A stretch of DNA of 64,000 nucleotides from an uncultured Sphaerochaeta sp. (GTDB lineage: Bacteria; Spirochaetota; Spirochaetia; Sphaerochaetales; Sphaerochaetaceae), in assembly GCF_963677315.1 (NCBI RefSeq), contig NZ_OY781939.1, positions 1,984,001 through 2,048,000 on the forward strand, written 5' to 3'. Shown piece after piece: positions 25,180 through 34,646 of this stretch. The first letter of the stretch is position 1. Every line of letters begins with the position of its first letter. Position numbers and translations under genes: made by a program. The notes below the pieces were generated by a model. It saw only the letters and a program-made list of their open reading frames with translations. It was not told where the DNA came from and ran no database searches.

Positions 25180-28100
25180 TTACATCAACGGACCAAGTTT
25201 CTCAAGGAAGCTCATGCGCTTCTTTGCATCTTCCTCGGCCTTGGCGAAGAGTGCCTCAGCATTCTCAGGATTGGTCTTGTACAACGAAGTGTAGCGAACC
25301 TCACCCTTGATGAACTCCTGGTAAGAACCAGTAGCTGCCTTGGTATCCCAGCTGAATCTCTTGCCTTCCTCGAGTGCGGGGTTGAAGCGGTAAAGCGGCC
25401 AGTAGCCAGCTTCCACTGCCTTCTTCTCCTCAACCTGGCTGAAACGCATGTTCATGCCGTGGTTGATACACGGGGAGTAACAGAAGATGATCGAAGGACC
25501 TTTCCAAGCAACTGCTTCCTGCAAAGCCTTCTGGGCATGCAAGCGGTTGGAACCAAGAGCGATGGATGCAACATAAGCATGTCCGTAGGTCATGCACATG
25601 AAGCCCATGTTCTTCTTGCCAATCTCCTTACCAGCGTTTGCGAACTTCGCAACAGCTGCAATCGGAGTTGCCTTGGAAGCCTGTCCACCGGTGTTGGAGT
25701 ATACCTCGGTATCGAGTACCAGGATGTTGACGTTTCTGCCGGAGGCAACAACGTGGTCAACACCACCGTAACCGATATCATAGGCCCATCCATCTCCACC
25801 CATGATGAAGACAACCTTGTCAGCGAAGTAGTCCTTCAACTCGTCAATCTTGGCGAGTACGTCCTTCTCCTCATCACTCTTTGCAGCAGCGATTGCTTCA
25901 GGAAGTGCTGCCTTAACAGCCTTCTGTGCATCGTTGGCGGCATCGGAGGACTCATCCCAAAGTTCAAGGGACTTCTCGATGGCACTCTTGAGCGCATCGG
26001 TGGTTCCCATTGCAAGGAGCTGGTCGATGTAGATCTTCAGCTGCTCACGGTTGGAATCGACAGCAAGGCGCATACCCAAACCATACTCTGCATTGTCCTC
26101 GAAGAGGCTATTGCCCCAGGAAGGACCCTGGCCGTCACTCTGGCGGACAGTGTAAGGAGTGGTTGGGAAGGTACCACTGTAGATGGAAGAACAACCAGTT
26201 GCGTTTGCAACAATCATGCGATCGCCACAAATCTGGGAGACCATCTTGACGTAAGGAGTCTCACCACATCCGGCACAAGCACCACTGAACTCGAAGAGTG
26301 GCTGCTTGAACTGCAGACCCTTGACCGTGGTTTCCTTGGTACCATCAAGCACATCGTAGGGAAGATCTTCGAAGAACTCTGCATTGGCAATCTCACCAGC
26401 TTCACGCTCGGTTGCGATTGGGCTGAATACAAGGGACTTCTCCTTGCTTGGGCAGGTCTCAATACAGACACCACAACCCTGACAATCTTCGGTGTACACC
26501 TGAATCTTGAACTGGAGATCCTTCTCGTTCTTGGTGTTGGACTTCAGCGTCTTGAAGGTTTCTGGAGCACCTTCGAGATGCTTGGGTTCAATCTGCTTTG
26601 CTCTAATTGCTGCGTGTGGGCAGGACTGTACACACTGGTTACACTGAATACAATTCTCAGCAATCCAGTGGGGAACGAAGGGAGCAACACCACGCTTCTC
26701 GAACTTTGCAGTAGCGGTAGGCAGGCTTCCATCGAAAGACATCTTGGAAACAGGAATATCGTTGCCCTTGAGGTGCATGATGGGTTCCATGATGTCCTTT
26801 GCAAAGTCGTCAGCATCCTCAGGGATCAAGCGAGCAGGATCATAGCTCTTGGTGATCTTCTCAGGAATAGCAACCTCATGAAGAGCCTCACTGGCACCAT
26901 CAACTGCTGCCCAGTTCTTCTTAACGATGTCCTCGCCCTTCTTGAGGAAGGTCTTCTTGATGTACTGCTTGACCAAATCGATGGCTTCAGTCTCAGGAAG
27001 AACCTGACTGATCTTGAAGAATGCAGCCTGCATAACGGTATTGATACGGGTACCAAGACCTGCCTTTTCTGCAATCTCAAGTGCATTGATGTTGTAGAAA
27101 CGAATCTTCTTCTCGATGATCTGTTCCTGCATTTCGCGAGTCAGGTGCTCGAAAATCTCATCGGATGAGATCTGGCTATTGAGCAAGAAAACACCACCAT
27201 TCTTGAGAGGAGCAAGCATGTCATAGCGACCGATGTAAGCAGGGTTGTGACATGCAACAAAGTCAGCATGGTCAATCAACCAAGGCATGGTCAGCTGGCC
27301 CTTACCAAAGCGAAGGTGACTGACGGTGATACCACCACTCTTCTTCGAATCGTAAGAGAAGTATGCCTGGGCATTAAGATCGGTGTTGTCACCAATGATC
27401 TTAATCGAGTTCTTGTTTGCACCAACAGTACCGTCAGAGCCAAGACCCCAGAACATGCAGGAAACCACACCCTCTGGAGAAACGTCAATCATGTCCTGTA
27501 CAGGAATAGATCTCTTGGTTACATCGTCATTGATACCAACGGTGAAGTTGTGGAACGCCTTGCCTGCAAGGTGATCAAAGACAGCCTTTGCGTGGGAAGG
27601 AGTGAAGTCCTTGCTGGAAAGACCGTATCGTCCACCGTATACCTTGATATCGCTCTTATCCATCTGGCTGAGAGCAGTGATGATATCCTGGTAGAGGGGC
27701 TCACCGAGGGAGCCAGGCTCCTTGGTGCGGTCAAGAACTGCAAGACGTTTCACAGAAGAGGGAAGAGCTTCCAGGAAGTGCTTTGCACTGAACGGGCGAT
27801 AGAGGCGAACCTTGAGAACACCGGTCTTGCCACCCTTCTTGTTGATGTATTCGCTGGCCCACTCCATGGTATCGGCACCGGAACCCATGATAACCACTAC
27901 ATCAGTTGCATCTTCTGCACCAACATAGTCGAAGAGGTGGTATGCCCTACCGGTAAGCTTCTCTACTTCATCCATGTACTTCTGGACCATCTCAGGTAGT
28001 ACATCGTAGTACTTGTTGACAGTCTCACGACCCTGGAAGTAGACGTCTTCGTTCTGTGCTGCAACCTTCAGCCTTGGCTGTTCTGGGCGCATTGCTCTTT

Positions 28101-28716
28101 CACGGAAGCGGCGAATGTACTCTTCCTTGATCAACGGCTTGATGTCTTCATAAGAAATTTCCTCGACCTTCTGCAACTCGTGAGAAGTTCTGAAACCATC
28201 AAAGAAGCTGAGGAAGGGAACTTGGGACTCAAGTGTAGCCAAGTGTGCGACCAAGGCCATGTCCATGGTCTCCTGTACATTGTTTGCACAGGTCATGGCA
28301 AAGCCGGTATTGCGGCAGGACATGACGTCGGAGTGGTCACCAAAGATTGAGAGAGACTGTGCAGCAAGAGATCTTGCAGACACGTGGAAGACGGTTGGTG
28401 TCATCTCACCAGCGATCTTGTGCATGTTCGGGATCATCAGAAGCAATCCCTGGCTTGCAGTAAACGTGGTGGTCAAAGCACCAGCAGCGAGAGCACCATG
28501 AACGGCACCAGCCGCACCAGCCTCAGACTGCATCTCCATGATTTCTACCGTCTTTCCCCAAAGGTTCTTACGCCCAGTACTGGACCAAGAATCCGCGAAC
28601 TCTCCCATCGGGGAGGACGGGGTGATCGGATAGATTGCGGCTACTTCACTGAAGGCATAGGCAATATGCGCGGCAGCGGTGTTTCCGTCAATAGTAACCC
28701 TTTTTTTGTTACCCAT
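25180..28716 (-). CDS. nifJ: Pyruvate:ferredoxin (flavodoxin) oxidoreductase, single chain
   Basis: I start at MGNKKRVTIDGNTAAAHIAY (28716), with GGAG 7 bases before; the longer frame adds 32 implausible residues. The 1178-residue enzyme has the fused layout of NifJ: TPP/pyruvate domains I-III, a two-cluster ferredoxin domain with CIQCNQCVQSCP and CQGCGVCIETCP, then the TPP-binding part with GACAGCGETPY and GGDGWAYDIGYGG. It converts pyruvate and CoA to acetyl-CoA, CO2 and reduced ferredoxin, the main route from sugar to acetate in such anaerobes. It stands alone with its own terminator. Confidence 0.97.
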   Translation of the reverse strand: MGNKKRVTIDGNTAAAHIAYAFSEVAAIYPITPSSPMGEFADSWSSTGRKNLWGKTVEIMEMQSEAGAAGAVHGALAAGALTTTFTASQGLLLMIPNMHKIAGEMTPTVFHVSARSLAAQSLSIFGDHSDVMSCRNTGFAMTCANNVQETMDMALVAHLATLESQVPFLSFFDGFRTSHELQKVEEISYEDIKPLIKEEYIRRFRERAMRPEQPRLKVAAQNEDVYFQGRETVNKYYDVLPEMVQKYMDEVEKLTGRAYHLFDYVGAEDATDVVVIMGSGADTMEWASEYINKKGGKTGVLKVRLYRPFSAKHFLEALPSSVKRLAVLDRTKEPGSLGEPLYQDIITALSQMDKSDIKVYGGRYGLSSKDFTPSHAKAVFDHLAGKAFHNFTVGINDDVTKRSIPVQDMIDVSPEGVVSCMFWGLGSDGTVGANKNSIKIIGDNTDLNAQAYFSYDSKKSGGITVSHLRFGKGQLTMPWLIDHADFVACHNPAYIGRYDMLAPLKNGGVFLLNSQISSDEIFEHLTREMQEQIIEKKIRFYNINALEIAEKAGLGTRINTVMQAAFFKISQVLPETEAIDLVKQYIKKTFLKKGEDIVKKNWAAVDGASEALHEVAIPEKITKSYDPARLIPEDADDFAKDIMEPIMHLKGNDIPVSKMSFDGSLPTATAKFEKRGVAPFVPHWIAENCIQCNQCVQSCPHAAIRAKQIEPKHLEGAPETFKTLKSNTKNEKDLQFKIQVYTEDCQGCGVCIETCPSKEKSLVFSPIATEREAGEIANAEFFEDLPYDVLDGTKETTVKGLQFKQPLFEFSGACAGCGETPYVKMVSQICGDRMIVANATGCSSIYSGTFPTTPYTVRQSDGQGPSWGNSLFEDNAEYGLGMRLAVDSNREQLKIYIDQLLAMGTTDALKSAIEKSLELWDESSDAANDAQKAVKAALPEAIAAAKSDEEKDVLAKIDELKDYFADKVVFIMGGDGWAYDIGYGGVDHVVASGRNVNILVLDTEVYSNTGGQASKATPIAAVAKFANAGKEIGKKNMGFMCMTYGHAYVASIALGSNRLHAQKALQEAVAWKGPSIIFCYSPCINHGMNMRFSQVEEKKAVEAGYWPLYRFNPALEEGKRFSWDTKAATGSYQEFIKGEVRYTSLYKTNPENAEALFAKAEEDAKKRMSFLEKLGPLM

Positions 28717-28886
28717 TTTGACACTCCATAATAACAGTATTTGATGTAACCCTGAGTGGGCTACCCTTTGCGCGAACAAAAAAAAATCCAACCAGATTTT
28801 TTCAGATTCCAATCTTAAACCAATAAGGAATCGTTTGCAACCTTATCCAGATTGATTTCCATTTTTACCAATCTTTAGGTTATATA

Positions 28887-30098
28887 TCAGCTCTTTAAGT
28901 ATTTATTTAGTGCAATATAACCGCACCCAAGAAGAAAACAAAGCCCTGCCGAGATACCCCAGAGCTGGCCATATCCGCTCACTGCCAGCAACAACCCCCC
29001 GCCTGTTGGGGCAATGGAGTGTCCAAGGCTGGATGCAATGGTAAGTGATGAGTTACACCTTGACCGAAGAGAGGGAGGCGCATAGGCATTCACAAACACA
29101 TTGGCATTAGTTGCCATCAGAATCTCCCCAAAGGTCCAGATACATGTTGCGACCAGGAAAAGGGGAAAGACAGTACAACCAGCATACATCCCATACCCAA
29201 CCACATAGAACAGCATGGCGATCGCCATGGAAGGGAGCTGTCCCAGTTTATGCGTCCATGTGGTGAGGAACGCTGTGGCCAGCAATACCGTGACGGCATT
29301 TACCGTCATCAACAATGCATAACGACTTGAACCAATCACCTCCCCATACAGAGAAGCAAACTGGAGGGGCAGGGTAAAGGTATTCTGGGCATAGGCAAGG
29401 CCGTAGAGGGCAAACAAAATAAAAAAGAGTATCAGGATGGGAGGCATCTGTAGTTTCTTGTTAGAATTAGCTGTTTCCTTGGTATAGAGGGTTTCACTCT
29501 TCGGTATTCCAAGCAGTAGCAGAAGTGTGGAGAGGAAAATCAGGAAAGAGGAGAATACAAAGAGCAACACGATCGAACGTGCATAGAGAAAGGAAGCTGC
29601 AACAGGACCAAGCGCAACCCCGATATTCGTCCCCAGATAGAGAAGACTGAACGACCTAGAAAGCTGATCACTCGGGCTGAAATCAGCAACCATGGTATTG
29701 GTGAGGGGAGAGGTCCCTCCACGGAAAGGACTGGAGAGAAGGATCAAATACGGTACCAGATGAGGAAATGAACCAAACATCACAGCACTTGCAAGATATG
29801 AGAGACTGACCACAGCCTGACAGATTACCAGAGGAGTCTTTCTTCCCCATCGGTCAGCAATATACCCACTGGAGAACTGACCAACCATGGTGGCAATAAC
29901 GCTGAATGAGACAAAGAATCCCGCCTGGGCTGGAGAGAGCCCTAGTTTGCCGGTGAGAATGAGGACCAAGAGCAGCTGCACAAAATCCCCGAACCTATTG
30001 ATGATTCGGATTATGAACAGAATATAAACATTCCTCTCCAGACCCCTGTACAAGGAAAAACCCGCCACAAGAGGACGGGTTATACGTGTATTTCCCAT
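28887..30098 (-). CDS. MFS transporter
   Basis: The 403-residue protein has 12 predicted helices. The loop between helices 2 and 3 reads GYIADRWGRKTPLV, the classic MFS motif A. ALGPVAASF lies in helix 5. It begins 45 bp after the nrdJ stop, and a hairpin (30104-30127) overlaps the region before its AGGGAG ribosome-binding sequence. It is probably a drug or metabolite exporter; the substrate is unknown. The 170 bp between its end and nifJ's start region hold no gene. Confidence 0.87.
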   Translation of the reverse strand: MGNTRITRPLVAGFSLYRGLERNVYILFIIRIINRFGDFVQLLLVLILTGKLGLSPAQAGFFVSFSVIATMVGQFSSGYIADRWGRKTPLVICQAVVSLSYLASAVMFGSFPHLVPYLILLSSPFRGGTSPLTNTMVADFSPSDQLSRSFSLLYLGTNIGVALGPVAASFLYARSIVLLFVFSSFLIFLSTLLLLLGIPKSETLYTKETANSNKKLQMPPILILFFILFALYGLAYAQNTFTLPLQFASLYGEVIGSSRYALLMTVNAVTVLLATAFLTTWTHKLGQLPSMAIAMLFYVVGYGMYAGCTVFPLFLVATCIWTFGEILMATNANVFVNAYAPPSLRSRCNSSLTIASSLGHSIAPTGGGLLLAVSGYGQLWGISAGLCFLLGCGYIALNKYLKS

Positions 30099-30103
30099 GC
30101 GCT

Positions 30104-30127
30104 CCCTACCCTCTAGTGAGAGTAGGG
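30104..30127 (-). promoter_or_regulatory. Hairpin overlapping the Shine-Dalgarno of the MFS gene
   Basis: On the minus strand CCCTACTCTC and GAGGGTAGGG form a 10-bp stem with one G-U pair and loop ACTA. The 3' arm runs into the AGGGAG just before the ATG at 30098, so folding would limit translation. Confidence 0.5.
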
Positions 30128-30143
30128 ATTGCTGAATCTTTGG

Positions 30144-32642
30144 TCAACACTCACTATGGCCGCAAGAGAAACATTTCTTGCAACCTTCGATATTCACAAA
30201 AGTGACATTACCGCAGATCGGGCAGATATCGGGCTTCACCGAGCTACCGGAAGCAGGAAGGCCGAGGTCCAGCTGACCAACATCTTCATCCTCATCCTCC
30301 TCATCAGGAAGACGGGAGGCATCACGGTCGGAGTCGGTTGATCCGATATGCTGTTGCAGAACCTGTGCTACTGCATCAGGCAGGCTCATAACCCGGTTTC
30401 GTCCGAATCCCATGGAGCGGCCACTTCCGATCCCCGAAAGCTGGCTGATGATCGCCTGGGCACGCTGGTCTGGGGTCAGGGGAGAAGGCATGCGAAGCAG
30501 CAAGCTGATCAGTCTTCCAAGTCCCTCTGCATCGGCTGCCACATCACTTCCCACCTTTGCTACATTGATGAAAACCTCAAAAATATCACTCGGGTCCGGA
30601 CCATCACAATTTACGGTTATGTAAGCTGTTCCGATCGGAGTGGCCTTTCGGTAGGTGGTTCCTCTCAGAACTGTGGAGCGTACCCGTGGCTTTGGTTCAC
30701 TGGAACGGGTCACCACAGGAGCTTCCTTCTTCTCCTCTTTCTTGACCGTCAAGACCTGTGTATCACGTGACCCATCACGATAGGTGGTACCACCCTTACA
30801 ACCAAGGTCATAGAGCAACTCATAGAGATTGCCTGTCTGTTCTATCGTGTACTCCTTGGGTGTATTTCCTGTCTTGGAGATAGAGGAATCGACCCACTTC
30901 TGGATTGCTGCCTGCACCTTGACATGCCCTTCAGGAGCAAGGTCCATAGCAGAGACGAAGTAGTCAGGCTTCTTCGCTCCGGGATTATCCTTTACCCAAT
31001 CATCATACACCTTTACCCGCTCGATGTTCGTTCCCATCCTTCCTGTTCTCTCCCATTCCCAGAAATAGTAGGGCTCGATTCCAGTGGAGGTATTGACCAT
31101 CGTTCCGGTGGTTCCAGTAGGGGCCTGCGTCAGAAGCGTGACATTCCTCAAGCCCTGCTCGCGGACTTTCTGGCGGATCTCTTCCGGCATCTGCTTCATG
31201 AAGCCGCTCTCAAGCAACTTCTCAGCGTCGAAGAGAGAGAAGCTTCCCTTCTCCTTTGCAAGATCACAACTCTCTGCATAGGCTTCAACACAGATGAACT
31301 TGTACAGCTCCTCAATAAAGGACAGGGACTCTTCGCTGCCATAGGCGAGTTCCATCTTGATCAACATATCGGCAAGGCCCATGGTCCCCAGCCCGATACG
31401 ACGCTCACTCTGCTGCTGCCTCTTGTTCTCCTCGAAGAAGTAGGGGGTATCATCAATGACATCGTCAAGGAAACGGACGGCCAAACGGACGGCCCTTCCC
31501 AAATCCTTGTAATTCACGTTCTTGTTCTTCACAAACCTACTGAGGTTGATGGATCCAAGATTACAGACCCCCCAAGGAGGAAGACCCTGTTCCCCACATG
31601 GATTGGTGCTCTGGATGGAGGAGTAGTACCAGGAGTTGGACATCTTGTTGTAGCGATCGATAAAGAAAACCCCAGGTTCAGCACTTGCCCAGGCACTCTC
31701 TACAATGGCATCCCAAATCTTTCGTGCTTTCATTGTTTGGTACACCTGGACCTTATGCCCACTCTTCTTCCATTTCTCGATATCACCGTCCCACTTTTCA
31801 TTATAGTCAGGGTCGGTGGTATCAGGGAAATAGGTATTCCAATCCCCATCACTGCGTACTGCATCCATGAAATCGTCGGTAATTCCAACAGAGATGTTTG
31901 CATTGGTAATCTTGCCCATTTCCCGCTTTGATTCAATGAAATCGAGAATATCGGGATGCCAGACGTTGAGAATCAACATCAAGGCACCACGACGGGAGCC
32001 ACCCTGTTCAATCAGGCCGGTTACGAAGCTGAAGAGCCCGCCCCAGCTTACCGAGCCACTGGAGCGGCCGTTTACGCCCTTGACGTAGCTGTGCCGTGGC
32101 CTGAGGGATGATATGTTCATACCGACTCCCCCCCCTCGGCTCATAATTTCGGTCATCTGGCCCAAAGAGGCTATGATGCCACCACGACTGTCCTTCGGGG
32201 AAGGGATCACGTAGCAGTTGAAATAGGTTAGGTTCTGATCCGTTCCCGCACCGGTGAGAATCCTGCCTCCAGGGACAAACTTCCAGTCCTCCAGGAGCCA
32301 ATTGAACTCTTTTTCCCATTGCTTTCGCACCTCCGGCTTCTCTTGGGAAGCAATACCTTTCGCTACACGAGCAAGCATCTGTGCTGGGTCGGTCTCAAGC
32401 GGCTTGTCAACATCCTCACGTTTCACGTGCAAGATAGTACCTTCATCAAGTTTGACGGTGATGGCATCTCCATCGTTCAATTCGCTTACCATCCCAATCT
32501 CTCGCTGACCAGTCTTTGGGTTGCTTACTGCAACCACAACATCCCCAACCTTCAACGTCTCTTTCTGGACATCTTTCAGTGCATAACGGTCAAGGAAAAT
32601 CTTACGACCCAACGGATTCAATTCATTCTTAGCAACGCTCAT
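30144..32642 (-). CDS. nrdJ: Class II (adenosylcobalamin-dependent) ribonucleoside-diphosphate reductase
   Basis: The 832-residue enzyme has QNLTYFNCYVIPSP with one redox cysteine, STNPCGEQGLPPWGVCNLGS with the NPCGE catalytic block, and TQAPTGTTGTMVNTSTGIEP. A TSCPD-like C-terminal region (about 660-760) is followed by a zinc ribbon CPICGN...CKKCFSCG. It makes deoxynucleotides using B12 and works with or without oxygen. GAGGG precedes the ATG. Two NrdR-box-like sites and a terminator-like hairpin lie upstream. Cobalamin must be imported or made elsewhere; no such gene is in the window. Confidence 0.96.
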   Translation of the reverse strand: MSVAKNELNPLGRKIFLDRYALKDVQKETLKVGDVVVAVSNPKTGQREIGMVSELNDGDAITVKLDEGTILHVKREDVDKPLETDPAQMLARVAKGIASQEKPEVRKQWEKEFNWLLEDWKFVPGGRILTGAGTDQNLTYFNCYVIPSPKDSRGGIIASLGQMTEIMSRGGGVGMNISSLRPRHSYVKGVNGRSSGSVSWGGLFSFVTGLIEQGGSRRGALMLILNVWHPDILDFIESKREMGKITNANISVGITDDFMDAVRSDGDWNTYFPDTTDPDYNEKWDGDIEKWKKSGHKVQVYQTMKARKIWDAIVESAWASAEPGVFFIDRYNKMSNSWYYSSIQSTNPCGEQGLPPWGVCNLGSINLSRFVKNKNVNYKDLGRAVRLAVRFLDDVIDDTPYFFEENKRQQQSERRIGLGTMGLADMLIKMELAYGSEESLSFIEELYKFICVEAYAESCDLAKEKGSFSLFDAEKLLESGFMKQMPEEIRQKVREQGLRNVTLLTQAPTGTTGTMVNTSTGIEPYYFWEWERTGRMGTNIERVKVYDDWVKDNPGAKKPDYFVSAMDLAPEGHVKVQAAIQKWVDSSISKTGNTPKEYTIEQTGNLYELLYDLGCKGGTTYRDGSRDTQVLTVKKEEKKEAPVVTRSSEPKPRVRSTVLRGTTYRKATPIGTAYITVNCDGPDPSDIFEVFINVAKVGSDVAADAEGLGRLISLLLRMPSPLTPDQRAQAIISQLSGIGSGRSMGFGRNRVMSLPDAVAQVLQQHIGSTDSDRDASRLPDEEDEDEDVGQLDLGLPASGSSVKPDICPICGNVTFVNIEGCKKCFSCGHSEC

Positions 32643-32706
32643 GTAATCCCTCTATATATAAAATTAATTCACAATTCTTGAAGACAATCTTACCCTATCT
32701 CCTGCT

Positions 32707-32751
32707 AAAAAAATGAGGCAAGAGAGCGGGCCGACCCTAGTCGACCCTCAT
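32707..32751 (-). terminator. Terminator-like structure in the nrdJ leader
   Basis: On the minus strand ATGAGG and CCTCAT close an outer stem. Inside it GTCGAC and GTCGGC form a second stem around TAGG. Seven T follow at 32713-32707. It sits about 65 bp upstream of nrdJ and downstream of the NrdR boxes, so it may act as an attenuator. Confidence 0.5.
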
Positions 32752-32791
32752 CTACCATACCATGGCGAACTGAACTTGGCAAGCGGACAAT

Positions 32792-32807
32792 ACAACATTT
32801 ATAGCGC
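32792..32807. promoter_or_regulatory. NrdR box 1 (weaker)
   Basis: ACAACATTTATAGCGC matches the published NrdR-box consensus ACACWATATATWGTGT at about 11 of 16 positions and lies exactly 32 bp from box 2, about three helical turns, the usual tandem spacing. Confidence 0.6.
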
Positions 32808-32823
32808 TATGTAAAGTTACATA

Positions 32824-32839
32824 ACGCTACATATAGTGT
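32824..32839. promoter_or_regulatory. NrdR box 2
   Basis: ACGCTACATATAGTGT matches the NrdR-box consensus at 14 of 16 positions. The paired sites upstream of nrdJ point to repression by the ATP/dATP-sensing NrdR. The nrdR gene itself is not in this window. From 32843 to 33070 I see no gene or clear structure. Confidence 0.72.
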
Positions 32840-33071
32840 TATATGGGTTTTATAGTAATCACGTATCATCTCTTAAATAATGCGTATTGGTGCAGACAGG
32901 ATAGGCCAAATAGAGAGTCAAAAATTTCTTCTTATTCCTTGCTGGCAATACGTGAACCACCAGAGAATCACCCCCTCACAGAGGGTGGAAAACAGATGCA
33001 TATTTCGTGCTCATCGAGGTGCCATGACATATGATCACATGAGAATTTTTGTCTGATGGCTAGTGCTGTTT

Positions 33072-33107
33072 AAAAAAATGAAGGGCCCTCGAAATTTGGA
33101 AGGCCCT
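33072..33107 (-). terminator. Intrinsic terminator after gdhA
   Basis: On the minus strand AGGGCC and GGCCCT enclose a 14-base loop and are followed by TCATTTTTTT. Confidence 0.72.
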
Positions 33108-33138
33108 CCTGATACACACCCCGAAGGGGACAATACAA

Positions 33139-34476
33139 TCAATAGCCGAGTTGCACCATGGTATCGGCAACCTTCTTGAAGCCAGCAATATTTGCTCCCT
33201 TCACATAGTTGATATACCCATCCTCTTCCCATCCTTCCAAGATGCATGATTGATGGATTTTCCCCATAATACCCTTCAACTTCTCATCGACCTCTTCAGC
33301 ACTCCAGGAGAGATGCATGGCATTCTGACTCATCTCGAGTCCACTGACAGCAACACCTCCTGCATTGGCTGCCTTACCTGGGGCATAGGGAATACGTTGC
33401 TCAATGAAGTATGTTGCTGCATCAGCCGTACAACCCATATTTGAAGTCTCAACAATATATTTGACTCCATTCGCAACGAGGGATTTTGCATCTTCCTTAT
33501 CCAACTCGTTCTGGATGGCACAGGGGAACGCAAGATCAACAGGAACTTCCCAAGGCTTCTTTCCTGCAATGAATTTCGCTCCAAATCGTTCAGCATAGGG
33601 AGCAACCACATCATTGTTTGAAGAACGCAGATACTGCATGAAGGCCCACTTCTCAGGAGTACCGACCCCCTCTTCGTCATAGATATACCCATCAGGGCCA
33701 CTGATCGCAACTACCTTGGCTCCCAATTCAGTCGCCTTCATGGCAGCTCCCCAAGCAACGTTCCCGAATCCACTGAGTGAAATTCGTTTCCCTTCCAAGC
33801 TATCCTGATGCGTCTCAAGCATAGCCTGTGCAAAGTACATGGTTCCATAGCCTGTTGCCTCAGGACGGACCAGAGAACCACCAAAGCCAAGGCCCTTACC
33901 GGTCAGAACGCCCGTATTCTCTCCCCTGATACGCTTATACTGTCCATAGAGAAAACCAATCTCACGAGCTCCTACCCCAATATCCCCAGCAGGTACGTCT
34001 GTCTCAGGACCGATATATTTCTGTAACTCAGTCATGAAAGAACGACAGAATCGGAGAATTTCGCTATCGCTCTTGCCACGTGGATTGAAATCACTGCCTC
34101 CCTTACCGCCACCCATGGGAAGCGTGGTAAGGCTATTCTTCAGTGTCTGTTCAAAACCAAGGAACTTCAATGTCCCCAGGGTAACACTGGAGTGGAAACG
34201 GAGACCTCCCTTATAGGGTCCGATTGCATTATTGAATTGAACACGATATCCACGATTTACTTGAAGATTTCCTTCATCATCCTCCCACTCGACTCGAAAG
34301 GTGTATACCCGGTCGGGTTCGGTCATTCTCTCGAGAATCCGATGCTTTTCATAGACAGGATTCTCATTGACCACGTCGAGGACACTTTCCACCACCTCGC
34401 TGACTGCCTGGATGAACTCAGGTTCCGCGGGATTCTTTCTCTCCAGTTCTTTCATTACTGATTCAAGGGTATACAT
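33139..34476 (-). CDS. gdhA: NADP-type glutamate dehydrogenase
   Basis: I start at MYTLESVMKELERKNP (34476), which aligns with the beginning of E. coli GdhA; the longer frame begins at a TTG. The 445-residue enzyme has YKGGLRFHSSV, TLPMGGGKGGSDFNP (catalytic Lys region), DVPAGDIGVGAREIGF and the nucleotide-binding SGFGNVAWGAA. It makes glutamate from 2-oxoglutarate and ammonia, which ties nitrogen assimilation to the pyruvate pathway. It has its own terminator. The promoter was not identified. Confidence 0.96.
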   Translation of the reverse strand: MYTLESVMKELERKNPAEPEFIQAVSEVVESVLDVVNENPVYEKHRILERMTEPDRVYTFRVEWEDDEGNLQVNRGYRVQFNNAIGPYKGGLRFHSSVTLGTLKFLGFEQTLKNSLTTLPMGGGKGGSDFNPRGKSDSEILRFCRSFMTELQKYIGPETDVPAGDIGVGAREIGFLYGQYKRIRGENTGVLTGKGLGFGGSLVRPEATGYGTMYFAQAMLETHQDSLEGKRISLSGFGNVAWGAAMKATELGAKVVAISGPDGYIYDEEGVGTPEKWAFMQYLRSSNNDVVAPYAERFGAKFIAGKKPWEVPVDLAFPCAIQNELDKEDAKSLVANGVKYIVETSNMGCTADAATYFIEQRIPYAPGKAANAGGVAVSGLEMSQNAMHLSWSAEEVDEKLKGIMGKIHQSCILEGWEEDGYINYVKGANIAGFKKVADTMVQLGY

Positions 34477-34646
34477 ACCTAGATTATTCTCCTTGGTCTG
34501 TGCTGCAACACGCTGTTGCTTGTCCAAAAAGCGTAAACCCGCTATATCGATATGTCAACGTCGAATTGCGAAAAACATGATTATATTTTTTATATTTACC
34601 CTATCGTACAAAAATATACATAAAAATTGAATTTTCAATCAATTTT

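Noticed and set aside
25459..27168. Long 569-codon open frame on the plus strand
   Set aside because: It lies wholly antisense to nifJ, which has every expected motif; the open frame reflects codon bias in the real gene.
28730..28790. Possible Rex-type redox operator upstream of nifJ
   Set aside because: TTTG and CAAA half-sites around CGCG are present, but the match to the known Rex site is poor.
32843..33034. Possible small protein or cobalamin riboswitch upstream of nrdJ
   Set aside because: I could not find the conserved B12-box sequences, and B12 riboswitches normally repress B12-independent enzymes. The small frame has no ribosome-binding site.
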